Numbered from the stretch's first letter, positions 14,790 through 29,310 are shown. The stretch: 64,000 bases of DNA from Carposina sasakii (GCA_014607495.2 CP053153.1:8866001-8930000), one strand, 5' to 3'. The notes: generated by a model not told the origin, from the sequence alone. Translations and numbers: made by a program.

Positions 14790-15070
14790 ACATATATACA
14801 TATAATCACGCCTTTATCCCTTACGGGGTAGGCAGAGCACCAAGGGCTGATAGAACCCCATGGTGCCACTTCTGACCAATTTTGAGGGTATAATTGAGAT
14901 GTACAAGTTCGGTTAGTAGTGACAGGTGGTCAGCCCATCGCCTACAAAACACCAAGACCCTCTTGTCCCTCTACTGACTTGTACAGTATGCCCGGGGAGA
15001 GAATCAGCTGTAGACAAAAAATTGTGTCCAGAGAAGTCAGGTCCATAGAGGAGAATATGGCCAGGTCCTG
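14790..15070 (+). mobile_element. Retroelement-like repeat fragment
   Basis: Starts with ATAATCACGCCTTTATCCCT and TACGGGGTAGGCAGAGCAC, a common phrase of lepidopteran dispersed repeats, and continues GC-rich to about 15070. Similar openings occur near 7659 and 38033. No protein is encoded. Confidence 0.5.
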
Positions 15071-17555
15071 GTACTTATTATTTTAGGAGAATCATTTATG
15101 TTATCTGTCCGCGTTTATTAAGTATACCCTCAGTGGGTAGAACATATATAATAAGTACTTGTTGAGTACGGTATGAGACTCTGAGATTCTGAATATTTAA
15201 TATTGAATCTACTAATTGAGAAGTTGGATTGCTTTTGACGAGGGTATTCCAGACGAGTTTTTGGGATCGAACTTTGAAGTTTGAAAGTTATATGCAAATT
15301 TCAAAAGTTTATATTTAATTTAAATATTAAAAATAAAGAGGAAGCTCTATAAAGTAAAAGTAAAATAAAGGTGATTAATCTTGTTTTTTTTTTTCATTTT
15401 ATGTATTAACAATTTTCTATCTTTTTCAGGTGATTGTGAAAATATCTCGAGCAAGGAAAAGAAAAGTTATTAGAAAAATCTGAATACGGTAGGTGAAATA
15501 AAAGAGCTCTAGGTATCTTTTAAGGGAAGATACCTACTAAAACCGGCTTAAACTCACCACTTTATAAATATCCCTTACTGACCTACCAAAGGTTACCCAC
15601 AAAACCGGGTGCGACGCGTTAAATTTATTGCAGAGTTATATTAAATTTATATTACCTGCTCTCACTCTCACTAATGTAAAGGCGTATGTATAGGGAATGT
15701 ATGGGATTTAATGTATTTATTGATAGCGGTTTCGTTTCAACATTTCGATAGTTTGTACATATTCCTGTAATAACATCATTAGCCAAACTATAAGGTTGTT
15801 TTATTAAAATATTACGTATATCTTCACAAAAGGTATTTATAATTTATATTACATGCTTACTCATAAACGTCAGCTCATAAAACAACCTATCAAGTGTTTG
15901 ATTTAACATTGCGGCAACAACGATGACAAGGAATAAATCATCCACACGATTGGTCACATGTGATCGTTAAGCTCGTGGAATGTACCAAAATATCGATATT
16001 ATGTAGTTAAACTGTTGATATACCTACTGCTATCAGATCTTACCTTTACTACTAAGTTTATTATAGTACATTATTTTAGCCCAAACCCTAAAACACTCTG
16101 CTTTGAAAATAACTTAGTGAAATTGACCTACCGGTAATGGTTTACATGTTTGACATTACTTCATGAAACATTGCGCGTTTGAAGTTTCTAAACTTGATAA
16201 TGTTTCTTATAAAACCGTCAATGAATTATGAATCAACATCAATCCAAGACGATTATCATTACCAGTTGGGTTAGCCGGTAAGCCCCCAGATCGATCAACA
16301 TCAAATACATAGACAGGGGAACAATTACGATCATCACTCACGTGGACAACATGTCCACCTTGATATTTTGCGAAAATTGACGCCAGTCTAGTGATGTAAC
16401 TACTAAATTATTGTGTATTTTATTTATACATCGCTTTGTTTATAGTGTTCTGGATACTTTTGACTTTTTTTTTAAAACGATAAATAAGTTAATAATGATA
16501 ACTTATCCTACTCATATTTTTTCGCAAAGATACCTAATATATTCCCACTTTACCACGACTTGAACAAAACTTTTTGAATACAGTTGAACAAATATGCTTT
16601 TGCAAATTTATTTGTATTACTATTCTGTAAAATAAACAATTCGACTATAACTTTCAGAACCTTTAATAGGAACCTGTTGACTTACAGCAGACAACGCATG
16701 ACTCACAGGCTCACGCAAACTGCCCAAAGCCTTAAGCATTTTAATAATTGCGACGTAGACAATGCAGTAACAAGTGAGACCAGAAACCCATGAATAAAAC
16801 ATACAAAACTCGGCGGACAAACCAGACACGATAGGCCAATTTTGTTTTTATTTCATTAACATAAAGAATTTCAGGGTGAGTCTCCTGGCTGTCGGAAAAA
16901 ATCTTTGTTTTATCATTTTTAATGGTAATTTTATTCATGGTTCTTGACTATTGTACGTATTCTTGATTTATGGTGAGTAAACAAATACATGGTAAAAAGG
17001 ACTTCAAGAAATAATTCTCAATGCATTTACTACTTTAAGGTATTTCAATTTATGACTTGAGACTACTTTGAAGTTTTTTATTAATCAATACATATACCTA
17101 CCTAACTAAAAAAAGCTTGATCTTTGCGAGTTAGCTCTATAAGTACAACTTTAAACGATGTACAGGAATAGTATGAAATGTAGATGTAGAACCTTTCTGA
17201 TATAAAGGCTATATAAGTACTTACATTAGTTTTTCTGAACACAATCTCCTAAACTTATGTTAAGGTTTTGAAGAAAACATATGAAAGAAATAATATGGCA
17301 CCGTCTGCTAAAAATCAATTTTTTTGTAGTTTTCGCAATAAACCTATCTATTTTAGGTCTACTTACCTACTTCATACGTACTTATAAAAAAAATGCAAAA
17401 GTACTTGGCAAATTTTATCTAAAAAATGCATTAAAAATATCTATAAAGACCCAATAAATAAATAATGCATAAAAATAAAACGATTGAGCGATATCAAAAG
17501 ACATGACACGTTAATCACAAGCGATAGTGAAATGGCAGCCGATAATTTCGTTCTA
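15071..17555. other. No gene recognised
   Basis: AT-rich with short overlapping frames on both strands near 16584-16938, none with recognisable protein content. Confidence 0.35.
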
Positions 17556-17559
17556 CAAA

Positions 17560-17650
17560 TCTATACTAATATTATAAAGCTGAAGAGTTTGTTTGTTTGT
17601 TTGTTTGTTTGAACGCGCTAATCTCTACAAATGTATTATAGAGCTATGAA
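17560..17650 (+). mobile_element. 5' end of a Lep1-type Helitron
   Basis: Begins TCTATACTAATATTATAAAG, then CTGAAGAG, (TTTG)n and AACGCGCTAATCTC, the characteristic start of lepidopteran Lep1 Helitrons, which begin with TC. The body and the CTRR 3' end are missing, so it is a truncated copy. Confidence 0.7.
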
Positions 17651-20600
17651 ACAATTTGTGCGGCAATAAATATAATAGTTGGCGAGAGTAAAGTTTGCGG
17701 CTTAATGGGTTCCGTCCGTCGAAATCATAATATGAAATTCATAATTTAAAGAGCAATCGATTTTTGTCGATGGTATATATCTGCCTCTAATCTACCAAGG
17801 CACATATGATATCTAATTTAGTTACCTATACTTACATCATTAGGTTTTATACGCTTTTGTCTAACTTTGAAGTTAAATATACTGACTCGACCTATACAAA
17901 TATTACATACATTTATCAATAATAAATGAATTACATTAGAATGAGCTAAGTAACTTTTTAATTTTGACTCAAGTTTTAAATAAAATATTGTTTAAGCTGT
18001 GGCTATGTTTATTGGAATATATCTGTAAACTTAATTATAGAAAGAAATCTAAAAAAGTTTAAAAAGTTAATTACAGGTATGCATATTAGCACTTCAAATA
18101 TTACAAGCAGCATTTATTAAAAATTACTCTAAAGATCTCTAAAAAACTCGGCGGGTGTGGGAACATGCGTGTTTCGTAGTAAATTACACGTTATTACTAT
18201 ATATGTAGATATAATTAGCAGTGATTCATGTCTCATTCAGTAACAGTGTGATGACGAGTCCTGCTTTATATCGGGCTTATCGTAAATGTATTTACAGTTC
18301 TATGAAATTGTTGTGTCTTCAATGAGCTATTATTAAAACATTCCGATGTGATGGTATAATTCATATTTGGCTATATTTAACTCTACTTAATAAGAAATTA
18401 AACACTTGCTATGATTATTACTATGTAGAATGATACCTTACTAATTTATCTTACTTATGGGTTGTATGTATTGAATATCTACCTATAATATATACTTTAA
18501 AATAAACTTGGATGAAATCCTTAATTATACCAGGCCAAACTTGAGCCAAATAGACCTTCAATTTAGCAAGTCGGTTAATCATAACGTTAGTTTATTATGC
18601 ACAGTATTTTGTGATCTTTCGAAGTTGTTTCCGTATTAACAGAAACGTATAAACATTTATTTAACTTTACATATTACTTTTTCAATTGTAATACAAAATC
18701 AAAGCATTGCATATAGTTTCTAACTAACTAATAAACAATATTAAATTCTATTAATTGAAATATAATAAATATTACTCCGACATTAAAAATAAACGGTGAG
18801 GTTGATCATAATTGAATGTTGTATTCACAACATTATTGAAAATTATGTTAATTTATAAATCGCTTAAAGCTTCACCATAAAAGAAGCAGCCGAGAATTTT
18901 CGTAATCTTAAAACACCTGAGAGAACATCGTAGAATGTCGGAGTTGAATATTTTAAGCAAATATGGAATATGTTATACGGTTTAATTTTGTAAGGAAGGC
19001 TTAATTGTAATCGTATGTGCAACAGAACCAAATAATTATACTACAAGTACACATAGTGTTTTCGTGTTTCCATAAGTTATACTTATTCTTCATCTCATTC
19101 GATTTTGGAATCTCATGTAGTAGTATTTATTAGTCTACAATGAAATTGTATGCTTTATTGTTGTTCTATGTTTATTATTGTTGCTATATGTTTATCCTGG
19201 CTTACAGGAGTTACAGTGGTGGGAATGAGTGGTGGGTCAATCCCAGAAAATGAGAAGCTAAATCCGTACATTCCCGTAACTATGACATAACTAACGCGTC
19301 CTAAGTAGGACGCCATATTATGAAGTTGAAGTAGAATGCGCAAGACACGCATACTAGTATATGCAATGCTATTCGTCAACAATACGAGTAACGATACAAC
19401 TGATGACGTTTCCTCCTGTTATTGCTTGTCCTGTCCACGATGACGTGAACGTGGAACGTCGCGACGTTACGCTATCCGTTGTCTATGAGACTGCCAGTTT
19501 TCTAGTACGTGGGTAAAAATATGGATAGTAAGGCAAAATTACACGTCACGTTAACGCACCATCCTAAGACACAGGATAGTTGACGACGACGTCATGATAT
19601 GGAGATCTGAACAGGCCCTAGCTCAACATTCTTGGATTCAAGAGTAAATTCTGCTTGACCGTATGGGATGACCGTATTTTCAGGATTTTATTTGCATAGC
19701 TTGCATATTATAAGTATTTTGTAGTGTCTGATTTGAGGTGTTTTAAATATCATTCCCTTTGTGATAAATAAAACAAAACCAGAACATTCATAACTTAATT
19801 AGCATTTAAGACGACGAATTGATGAAATTGGTGTTAGCTACGTCGATTTTTCTCAGCTATTACAAAACATAGGAAAGTAATATTTGATAATCGAATTCTT
19901 CATTATATTGTCTTACTTTTTGTAGTTGCAGAAACACGATTCGTAGACTTTTTTATGATGAAAAAAAATATGTTAAAAATACCTCTTTTAAATCCGATTT
20001 GTTCATTTTACTGGCAAAACTGAGCTATTTAATCCTCAATTTTTGTGTCATAGACTTTTTGTGACATAGTACACTTTTTTAAAATAATGTGTAGTTTTTC
20101 ACTAAAACACAAAAATATGTATGTCGCTTACGCTCTTTTAGTTAAAGTCTAATCTTCGCTCACATTTGTATGGGCATAAACTTCCCTCAGTCCAGCTATG
20201 ATCGTTTTAGATTTTATTATTGAGCACTGCAGCGCCTTAAGAAAGTATTTTAAAAAATTCCTATATTCAAAAACTATTAAATCGTAAGACCAATACAATG
20301 AAATATCTCACAAAGTTTCTTTGGACAAATAAAACGTCGATTCAGTTTCAGTAAAACTATTTATTTGGAGTTTTAAACAGTACTTATAAGTAGATTTATG
20401 TGTAAAATCGTCTTTGGTAGAAGGCTGTACACTGCAGCGAAAACTTCGAAAGTCACGTCGACCGGAGATACGAATTAACTCAGTGCCTGCGCTTTCGCCG
20501 CATACAGTTTTACTACAATCATTATACGCTACTATTACTGTCACCAAGCTGTATAATTTGCATCAAGTAACCCAATTTATATATGAATCTCTTCTACACT

Positions 20601-23300
20601 TACCGATACGATATCGATTTATATTCTAATGCAATCGCAGGAGGACGACTCTCGTGGAATCAATTTTGTTTACTTCTTTTCCTAAAATAGTTGGAAAATT
20701 GGACTAGTGTAGGTACCTGTAGGTACTATGGGACATCACACAATAAATTAAATTATGTATCTAACTACCAGATTATTACTATTATCATTGGTATAATATC
20801 GGTGAATGTAAGTACGACTCATGTTCACTCACGATGTCATGAAGGACTATTGCTTTTCTCGCCGCTTAAAGTCATAAGACAAGATACTTTATTGTGACTA
20901 CATAGATTTACCGACACTACTTCTACGTGGAGATTGGTATAGAATCTCAGTACTTACAGGTTTGCGAGACACTTTTATCGTCAATGTTCAAATAACAAAA
21001 ACCATTTATGAGAGAAAGCTTTGAAGCTTCCGCTTAGATGAAAACAAAATAGTGCTATTATGTTTTCATCTAAGAGCTTCCGCTCTTTTTATCAAATACC
21101 TAGCATACAAGATCCGTTTTATCACACATGTGGCAATGATTTTTAATACCTATTAATTATTTATGCCCATAGTAGCTATTTTTATGATAGTGTTAGTTTA
21201 ATTTAAAACAAATTATTTATAATGCATTACTAACTTCCGTTTTTATTAGAATATAAAGCCAAAGGTAAAATATAAACTTCGTCTGTACCTACTATGAGAC
21301 GAACTAGAATATAAATTATGATACATGATTCATAATAATAGGTCATGAATATTTTTAGAATACTACGACGCGGTACTCGTATAACTGAATTTAATTAAAT
21401 AAATATTTCCATTGGCAGATTTAGAATAGAGAACAATAATTGGATAGGCAAAAAGATGCGATAAATCTAAATCTCACAACTAGTTAACCTTAGTAGTTAA
21501 CATAAAAATAAAATATATGGCTCTGACAGCAGCCATATTTGTTTACAAATCTGCAAGTTGATAAACAACCGACAATGAAATTCGATATGTATGGGTATTG
21601 ATTCCTACGGATGTTCCTCGGATTGATGGAAACATGTTATTTACGAGAATATCTGAACCACACAGTCATATTAAAAAAAATATGTGAAGAATTAAATATT
21701 TTTTATCCCAGAATAGTATGTTATTTCTACAACATTACGACTTTTTGGTTTTTCTTTTATTTCGCTTTAAATTACTAGTTGACATCAATTAATTAATTTA
21801 TATTTTTTCTCCAAAAATATTGAAACAATACAACTGTAACTCATAATATTTGCTGAGTGGTTTGAAAATATCTAGTGTTCACTGATTTTAGGTGTCCAGC
21901 TAAATTTTATTGTTCACAAGATTTATGACTTGTCGCCAGCTCAGTATCTCCCATAAATCGATGTAATGATTCGATCCGAGAATCGATAGGGCTTTATCGA
22001 TGCCAAAGAACCGCTATCAATAAACATCATTGTGAAAGTTGGGAAAGGGACGGAACAATATGCCTAAGCAGTAAAACCTGTGGTAGGTACTCCACTTGGC
22101 TAACGTTTAATGTCAGTAGGTAACTCGGCAAGTAAAAAAATCTGACCGCATCGTATAGATAGTATTTTCATTTAAGATCAATAAAATTATAATGAACAAT
22201 AAAGTTTTTTAAAAGGTGTCTCATGTGGCAGGGGGAGATGTTGCATAAAAATAAACAACATCATTTTCTCTGGTATAGACCTCATAACAAAAGAGAAATG
22301 CCGAGCGAAGCTTAGGCGCCTTGGTCTATAAAATTATGCCACGTAATTATTGTCTAACTAAAGGTATATCGAGAGGGCTTTAAGAAAGTGTTTGTAGAGA
22401 CACGTGGGCGGTCAAGTTCGCTTGTAATCCGTTGTAAAGAGCTTGGGGTCACAGGTTCACTGACGCCACTACAGAATAGGAGCCGCTCTGACTCAGTCCC
22501 ACCGAAATTGTTTTTATAAGCCAACAGGTTAGGTTGTTGTTCAATTTTCTTTGAAATTTGCGGCCGGTATTATTGCGATATGCGGTTAAATTTTAACCAA
22601 GCCAAGACTGAGGTTTAATAGGTAACTAAGGTTACGGTAAACGTGTATATAATAATTATTCCAATGCGGTCTGACCACAGTATTAATTAGCAATTATGTG
22701 AGTGCGGACGCGAGACGTTTTGAATTACTCGTATAAGTACCTAGAAATAGCTTAAGGTTACACTGAATTGTTTTACTGTACGTGTGTGTAAGAATCGTGA
22801 TGAGGGGTAGTGGTGTGCGGGCTGCAGCACATGCGCCCGTGCAGGACTGATCGTAGTCCCGAGCGACCCACATGGAACACTACGTGAGTTGGCTGTCCAC
22901 CAAAAACTAAATATTTCTCAATAGTAACTGCATATGCAGCACAATCACATAGCACAGGCGTGTAAGTGTACCTATTTACTAAACTTGTAAACTTGCGCTG
23001 TTTCATTGCCAATGTCTATAAACGGTTAGAGTTCAGTTCCAGCTCAGACAATGTACCCGAAATGGGTTACAAACGAGAGAAATTGGTTCTTAATAGATGC
23101 AATAACGAAGTTCAGTGTCGGTGCGCTCTGAACGTAGGCTTAAAGCTTTCAGTTGTCTGCAGACGTATCATGACAACAACATAAAATGTGTCCTAGTCTA
23201 CTGTAAACAAATAACCTCAACTTTGACCCAGTGTCAGTCTAACGACTGAGACGAATTTAATGATACCTACCTCTCAAGCTCAAATGCGACAACCCGTTTA
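17651..23300. other. Gene-free tract with a small palindrome
   Basis: Mostly AT-rich and unassigned. A GC-richer part around 19400-19620 is crowded with ACGT/GACGT words, and there is a palindromic insertion near 21025-21084, listed separately. No exon could be supported. Confidence 0.35.
21025..21084. repeat. Short palindrome flanked by 10-bp direct repeats
   Basis: Arms 21033-21052 and 21055-21074 pair with one mismatch around a 2-base loop. The exact direct repeat AGCTTCCGCT occurs at 21025-21034 and 21075-21084. This could be a tiny foldback insertion with its target duplication. Confidence 0.6.
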
Positions 23301-23310
23301 GACTCTAGAG

Positions 23311-23497
23311 CAGTGGTTCCCAAAGTGGTCCAGGTGGACCCCCAGGGGCCCACAGAAGACTCGGTGGGGGTCTACGTTAATGTGAAAAAATGGAGGTTCA
23401 CAATTTATTTGTATATGATGTAGGCCTGTAGGGGGTCTACCAGAACCAGTTAACTTTTAAAATGGGTCTATGAGTAAAAAAAGTTTGGGAACCTCTG
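23311..23497. mobile_element. hAT-type MITE with perfect 8-bp target duplication
   Basis: The 187-base element has ends CAGTGGTTCCCAAA and, inverted, CAGAGGTTCCCAAA. It is flanked on both sides by CTCTAGAG (23303-23310 and 23498-23505). CAGNGG ends with an 8-bp duplication are diagnostic for hAT. No transposase is encoded, so the element is non-autonomous. Confidence 0.92.
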
Positions 23498-23505
23498 CTC
23501 TAGAG

Positions 23506-26500
23506 CATGCCAAAGAAATATACAAACATAGTTACATACTTACATTACACTCGAATAACATAACCCTACTTCTGGCGCAGTTAGCTAAAAAGCGGGACTA
23601 AAGCGAGACGCTGCTACAAGTAATGTAGAGCGACATCTCGCTTCCACATTGAAACAGTCCATCTTTGAGTTGATGGTTAGTAGATGATTGTGATTCTGCT
23701 GGATGTGGAGATGGCGTCATCGAAGAAAAAGCCAATTAGCATGATAGATAGAGTTAGCAGTAATCCAGTTTTGTTTGCAATGTCAATAGTAGCCGGCGCC
23801 GCCGATGGCAATTCACATCTATTGACGCAACACGCCGTATTTAAATATGTTTTGAGAGGACAGGTGTCCTATTGATTGGTTTAATTTTAATATGGACGAA
23901 GAAACACACAAGTTTACTACCTAAGTATTGAAGAAATGAACGTATATGTATTTGGTTAATTAAGAGGTATCAAATACATGAAAAGCATTAGCTTTTATTA
24001 CTAATACTAGGTACTTAGGTGCTACAAAATACATAGGTTTACTTTCAAAATTTCTTTATATTAGTTCTATGATTTTAGGCAGAAAGGGTATTTATAGGTA
24101 CCTATAATCTCAAGGTGTTTCTCTATCAATATAGTAGGAAAGTTTGAGTGTAGAAAAAATGGAGTTTAATAAAAAAATATGTCTGAAAACAAAATGTAGT
24201 AGGTTTATACGTATAAGCGGCGTGTTTAACCTGCTCATCATCGAAAACTCAACATTGTGTGTTCATGTTCACATAATGTTTGATAGTTTAAGTAATCAAG
24301 CTAATTGTGTTGTCAGTGTAAACAGCGCTTTGTTCCGACCCTTGCCAAATGTTAATTCTACGCCACCCTGACAAGGTTAACTCAAAATTGAACTTGATAC
24401 GAACTCAAGCAAATATTACGGAATAATCATATTACGATTAATTAAATGCCTATTTCTGGTTAACGCGCACAAAGTAGCTTATTTGACTTTTTACAGGATA
24501 GGTGAAACTTATTTAGATTCCTAAACAAAAATGTAAAACAAAAATATATTATAAGTAAACTTAGTAAACTATTCACAAATCTGAAGAAATATCTATATCG
24601 ATCTGTCTTTATGTTAAATTTATGATTGGTGAAATTATTTGTTGCTTTTTTACAATAACAATTTTTCCTTTAAATATACAGATTTTCATCTAAACATAAT
24701 CGTAATAAACATGTAAATACAGAAGTTACATAACACAAAACAATGACCACTATTTACTCGATTTATTACCGTTGTCAAGATCAAGCCCCATAAAGGACGA
24801 ATGGATCGACATTAACCCACCTACATAGCAATTGCTACCACTTAAACGAAAATACAATATTTTGTTGATTTAGAACTGGCATGCTTACTACATAAAAAAT
24901 ATGGGACGGAAAACCTTGGTTGTTAGTTTGATTGCAAGTATATAACAATAACTTTTAAAAATATTAAAAGCTGTTGTATGTGGTTAAAACTCATCGGACA
25001 AATATCGGACCATTTGTGATATTTTAAATAACATTGAAATTTCTTTTATATTAGAAAGATACATAAATATATACAAGGCAGTATTCTCAGAATGGGGCAG
25101 CCAGGACTGTACGATCACGAAGGAGATCTCACAGCCACGTTCAGTGCAGATGCAGTTGATAAATACAATTCTAGTGAAGCATACAATATTTGTTTTCTAT
25201 TTGTCTATCCATTACTACTCTACTACCTTATTTCTGACAACGATCAGTTTATTGCCATTTTATCTTCTGAAGACTGACAACTATGAGTATAAGGAAGAGA
25301 AATCTTGACAAATTGACTCATCTGTCACTTGGAGGTAAATAAATAAATTTTGCGGTAAACGGTCTTGTAAGTGCTAATAATAAACACTTATAACCGCATT
25401 TACTCAATTAAGGCTAGTAGATATTACTAGAGTAAAGATAAAATTTATTAAATTTATTTTATTACGCTAATGCTAAAACTAATTCAGGAATTTCTGTTTG
25501 AAAAATTCCAGTTCCATTGTGTTAATAAAAATACCTAAAGAAATATTGATAGTTTTAAATATGTTTATTCTGTTTATTTTTTATTACATAATTTACTAAT
25601 CAATATACTAGACTGAATAATGTATCTAACAAAGCTACAATTTGAACGTACCCATATTTCAGTTAGCGTATGTATGAGTAGTAAGTAATAATCAAGACTT
25701 TCGTTTGTGTCGTACTCGTATTATGAAAACTAGTTTGTCTTGAAATTCTAGTCCATTGATTTTCAGTGTGGGTTGACTAACTTTGTTTCAATAATACATT
25801 GACTTACATACATTATGCATTATTTTCAATATCTATTGTCATTATAATTTGTTGGTAAGCTGTCTTTTAATTTATACATTTTACTGGCGTAGAGATACAT
25901 TGAAATCAATGATGGATAAAGTCTTAAACAAAATTCAATAATAACGTAATGCGCTACAGCTTATTGAAAATATTAAAAATCTTCATTTTAAATTTTTCTA
26001 ACACATTTGTAGTCACAACATTCAGAACTTATGTTTTTACCTCCCGGAAGATACGATTTTTTCTTTTCACTTAGATAGAGTTACGGCTATGTATAATGCG
26101 ATGGATGATATAATTTAGAGCTATAATTTTTGTCTAAAATTCCTTTTTCATAAAGGAAGTGTTGGAATAACTAAAGTCGTTCTCGCGTTAGCGTGTTTGC
26201 TGAACAAAAATACACATACAGACCACTTTGTCATGGCTTTACACAAAAGTGTGCTTAAGCGGAAAAGATTAACTCATCGTCAATGAGCAAAATTATTGTA
26301 CTCTTTAAGCCGAGATTTTAACGCTTCATTTCACAGTCATTCCGACTGCATTTTTCCATTTCATCGTGTACAAATATCTTGTGAATAATTGTCCTGATGA
26401 ATAACGATGCTTGGCACCGAACATGGCAGTTTATTCATCGAGACTGCGATTTGTTATTTATTCGTACAAAATGAATAATCTTTCGAGATCCATTGGCGCA

Positions 26501-27290
26501 TTTTTATAGCGAATTATCTAAATTGAAATCTAAGTTAATCCTTTTGTGTATGAATATTTCAAATGATAGTAATATTTAATTTATGATGAAGTTTAATGGC
26601 TAACAATGAATGATTGTTTGTATAACTGTATGATTTTAACAACTGAAAGTTTTAAAATTTATATTTATTTTAGAGTTTAGCTCTATACATAGGTATACAT
26701 ATTCTTGTAAATGTAGGATGAAAGGACCTAAGTAATCTAATCCCATTATAAAAGACACAAAGTTATTTCTTGTAAATATTTAGTACCACTTATACGTTGA
26801 TATTACAATTCCTTTTTTATATTCATACCCTCTCTCGTAACTACTGATAAGTATCTAATAATTTATTTAAATACATTTTATAGTAACAATAAAATGCGAA
26901 AATATGTAAGTTATTATAATTTTCAAATTAACTACTACTTCGATAGTAAAAAATATGACTAAATCCGCTGATAAGAAAGTTTAATGGACTTGTAACGAAA
27001 GCGAAAGAGTTGTAGTAAAATTTCATTAAATATCGGCGTTTCATAAAATATCTCTCGTAAAATATCACAGAACACACATTTATTGTTACCTACATGTAGT
27101 ACGAACGAGCCTAAAAACCTTTATTTCTTTATAAAAAATATGTTTTTTCATATGTTTTTATATTTTAAAAACTTATTTGAGTTTTTATGAAAACTGTAAC
27201 ATTAAAAGCAGTTTAAAAGAATAATACATCGTTAGAAAATAATGTTATTTTGTTTTAATAACATTACTTATTTTAATTGCAATGTAGTAA
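23506..27290. other. Gene-free AT-rich tract
   Basis: Short frames at 23684-23875, 24144-24371 and 25092-25277 have no recognisable content; the last crosses a partial family A repeat at 25085-25160. Nothing else was supported. Confidence 0.35.
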
Positions 27291-27294
27291 TATA

Positions 27295-27555
27295 AGGTCT
27301 ATTTAAAATTAGTGATTATCTTTTGACACGAAACTAGGTAGGTAAAAAGAAACAACTTTCACTGTGGGACCAACTCCGAAATATTGAAAAAAACAATCTG
27401 CTGTTCCATACATTTCAGTGCAGTAATTATTCGAGATTGTATGGAACAGCTGATTTATTAAAAAAATATTTCGAAGTTGGTCCCATAGTGAAAGTTGTTT
27501 CTTTTTACCTACCTAGTTTCATGTCAAAAGATAATCACTAATTTTTGATAAACCT
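27295..27555. mobile_element. Foldback MITE (almost full-length palindrome)
   Basis: The left half (AGGTCTATTTAAAATTAGTG...) is mirrored by the right half (...CACTAATTTTTGATAAACCT) over about 125 bases with few mismatches, including the inner CTGTTCCATACA/TGTATGGAACAG pair. TATA flanks both sides. A transcript would form a long hairpin. Confidence 0.88.
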
Positions 27556-27559
27556 TATA

Positions 27560-27819
27560 CAGGGTGTAACAAAAAGGGTATGTTAAGCGAAAAGCTATAT
27601 GAACAGCCCACTGTAGAGAACCTATCCACAAAATTTGAGACCCGAAATCACATGTTTATTTTTCTGGATAGTATGGAGAATTTTTAAATATCTCAGGGAT
27701 TTTCATACAATCTTGAAAAATAAAAATGTGATTTCGACTCTTAAATTTCGTAGATAGGTTCTCTATAGTGGGCTATTTACATAGCTTTTCGCTTAACATA
27801 CCCTTTATGTTACACCCTG
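27560..27819. mobile_element. Foldback MITE with CAGGGTGTAAC ends
   Basis: A 260-base element whose halves mirror each other: CAGGGTGTAACAAAAAGGGT, ATGTTAAGCGAAAAGCTAT and AGCCCACT on the left have inverted matches on the right. TA flanks both ends. It abuts the preceding foldback element. A partial copy lies at 48919-49050. Confidence 0.88.
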
Positions 27820-29090
27820 TACATAAATAGTAGGTGCACAGCAAAATCACATAAAATATATTATTTGTTATATCTACTGTGGCACAAACTAATATAATGG
27901 TATATAGGTAAGTTTTAAGTAGATACCTAAATATATTATAAATATAAATATATTATTATAAGATATATTGTAATCTATCTTATTCCTCTATGACATTAGT
28001 TTCAGTGCAATGTAGGTATTATGGATCATAAAAATTGTGTCTGGCGTTTACAACAAAAAGAAAACGTAAACTGACATACTGACTGAAGTCAGCGGTAAAT
28101 GGTTATATTATTACAAAGTTTCGCTCAAAAGGTTAGAGACGATTGTGTGTATCGACAACAGAATATACCAGTTTTTGCAGTGTCACATGTCATGCTAAAA
28201 GCTCTAGTCCATTGCGAACCTTTTGAATTGTATTTATTTGTGTTTATGCTTTATTGGATTATCTTTATTATTGCTGTCGGCATTTCTCTGCAGAAACATG
28301 TTTCTTAAATTTTATTATTCCCATATATTTCATTTTGTAAATACTCATAAAACAAGCATACATAGACTATTTAACTATTAAAACACAAATTAATATTTTT
28401 TTATTCTTTAAATAAAACTTTGGAATTGACTAAAATTAATATCAAAGAAACCCTTCGCATGGCGGTACCCTTATTTAAAATATAAATTATATTGGAATTT
28501 AAACACGCTTTAGACATTACGGCATTTCTTTAATTAGGTTAACTTCGTGGCTTACCAACGACTGGCACAAAATCTCTATTAGACTTACACCTACTGGTTG
28601 CTCACAATGCAAAAAATCCAGTTTGTCTTAGATAGATACATTAAATGTTTTTGTGAACATTTTATTATTTGCAAATAAAAAAATATAGGTACATATCAAT
28701 GATCATTTATTATAATTTAACTAACAATAAGATAAATACGCATCGGCTACTACAATTTTCCTAGAATACAGACGTCACTGGTAGAGATGGATGGACGAAG
28801 CACGGCGAGATCGATTGATATGTTCGTCGATGTGATTGAGATATCACGACCGATCGGTTAGCAGATGTATTTATTCTGTTCTATTGGAAGTATGAACGAT
28901 TGTAGTGTCTAGTTTGCCAAGGACAAATGTTATTACTATATTTTATTTTTTAAATGAATACAGAAAACAAATAATACACACTTCTACATTCATTCGACCT
29001 TTATTTCTTTCATCATAGAAGAAACATCTACGTTAATGTTGGAAATTTGTGTTATTTATATATGGATGGTTTACTATTTGTATATTCAAA
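27820..29090. other. No gene recognised
   Basis: AT-rich; a 69-codon frame at 28099-28308 ends in a hydrophobic stretch but has no other supporting feature. Confidence 0.35.
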
Positions 29091-29094
29091 ACAA

Positions 29095-29310
29095 TTTCCA
29101 GTGCTGATGAGCGGCTTCACTAAAATACGTCAGCTGCATCTACTTCCGTGCCGTAAGAGTCGACCAAGGAACTACGGCTCTCTCAGGCGATAAGCTAGTA
29201 ACATTTCACTGTTTAATCATCTGGTCCCCGCTACGTAAATGTGGCTATAGGATTCTGCAGTTCAATTCTATCCTATTTCGGGAACAAGCCGTGATCATAT
29301 GTATGGAAAA
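29095..29310 (+). mobile_element. Dispersed repeat, family A copy
   Basis: Forward copy with CAGCTGCATCTACTTCCGTG, GAACTACGGCTCTCTCAGGC and ATTCTGCAGTTC, aligned by eye with 59765-59995. Confidence 0.6.
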
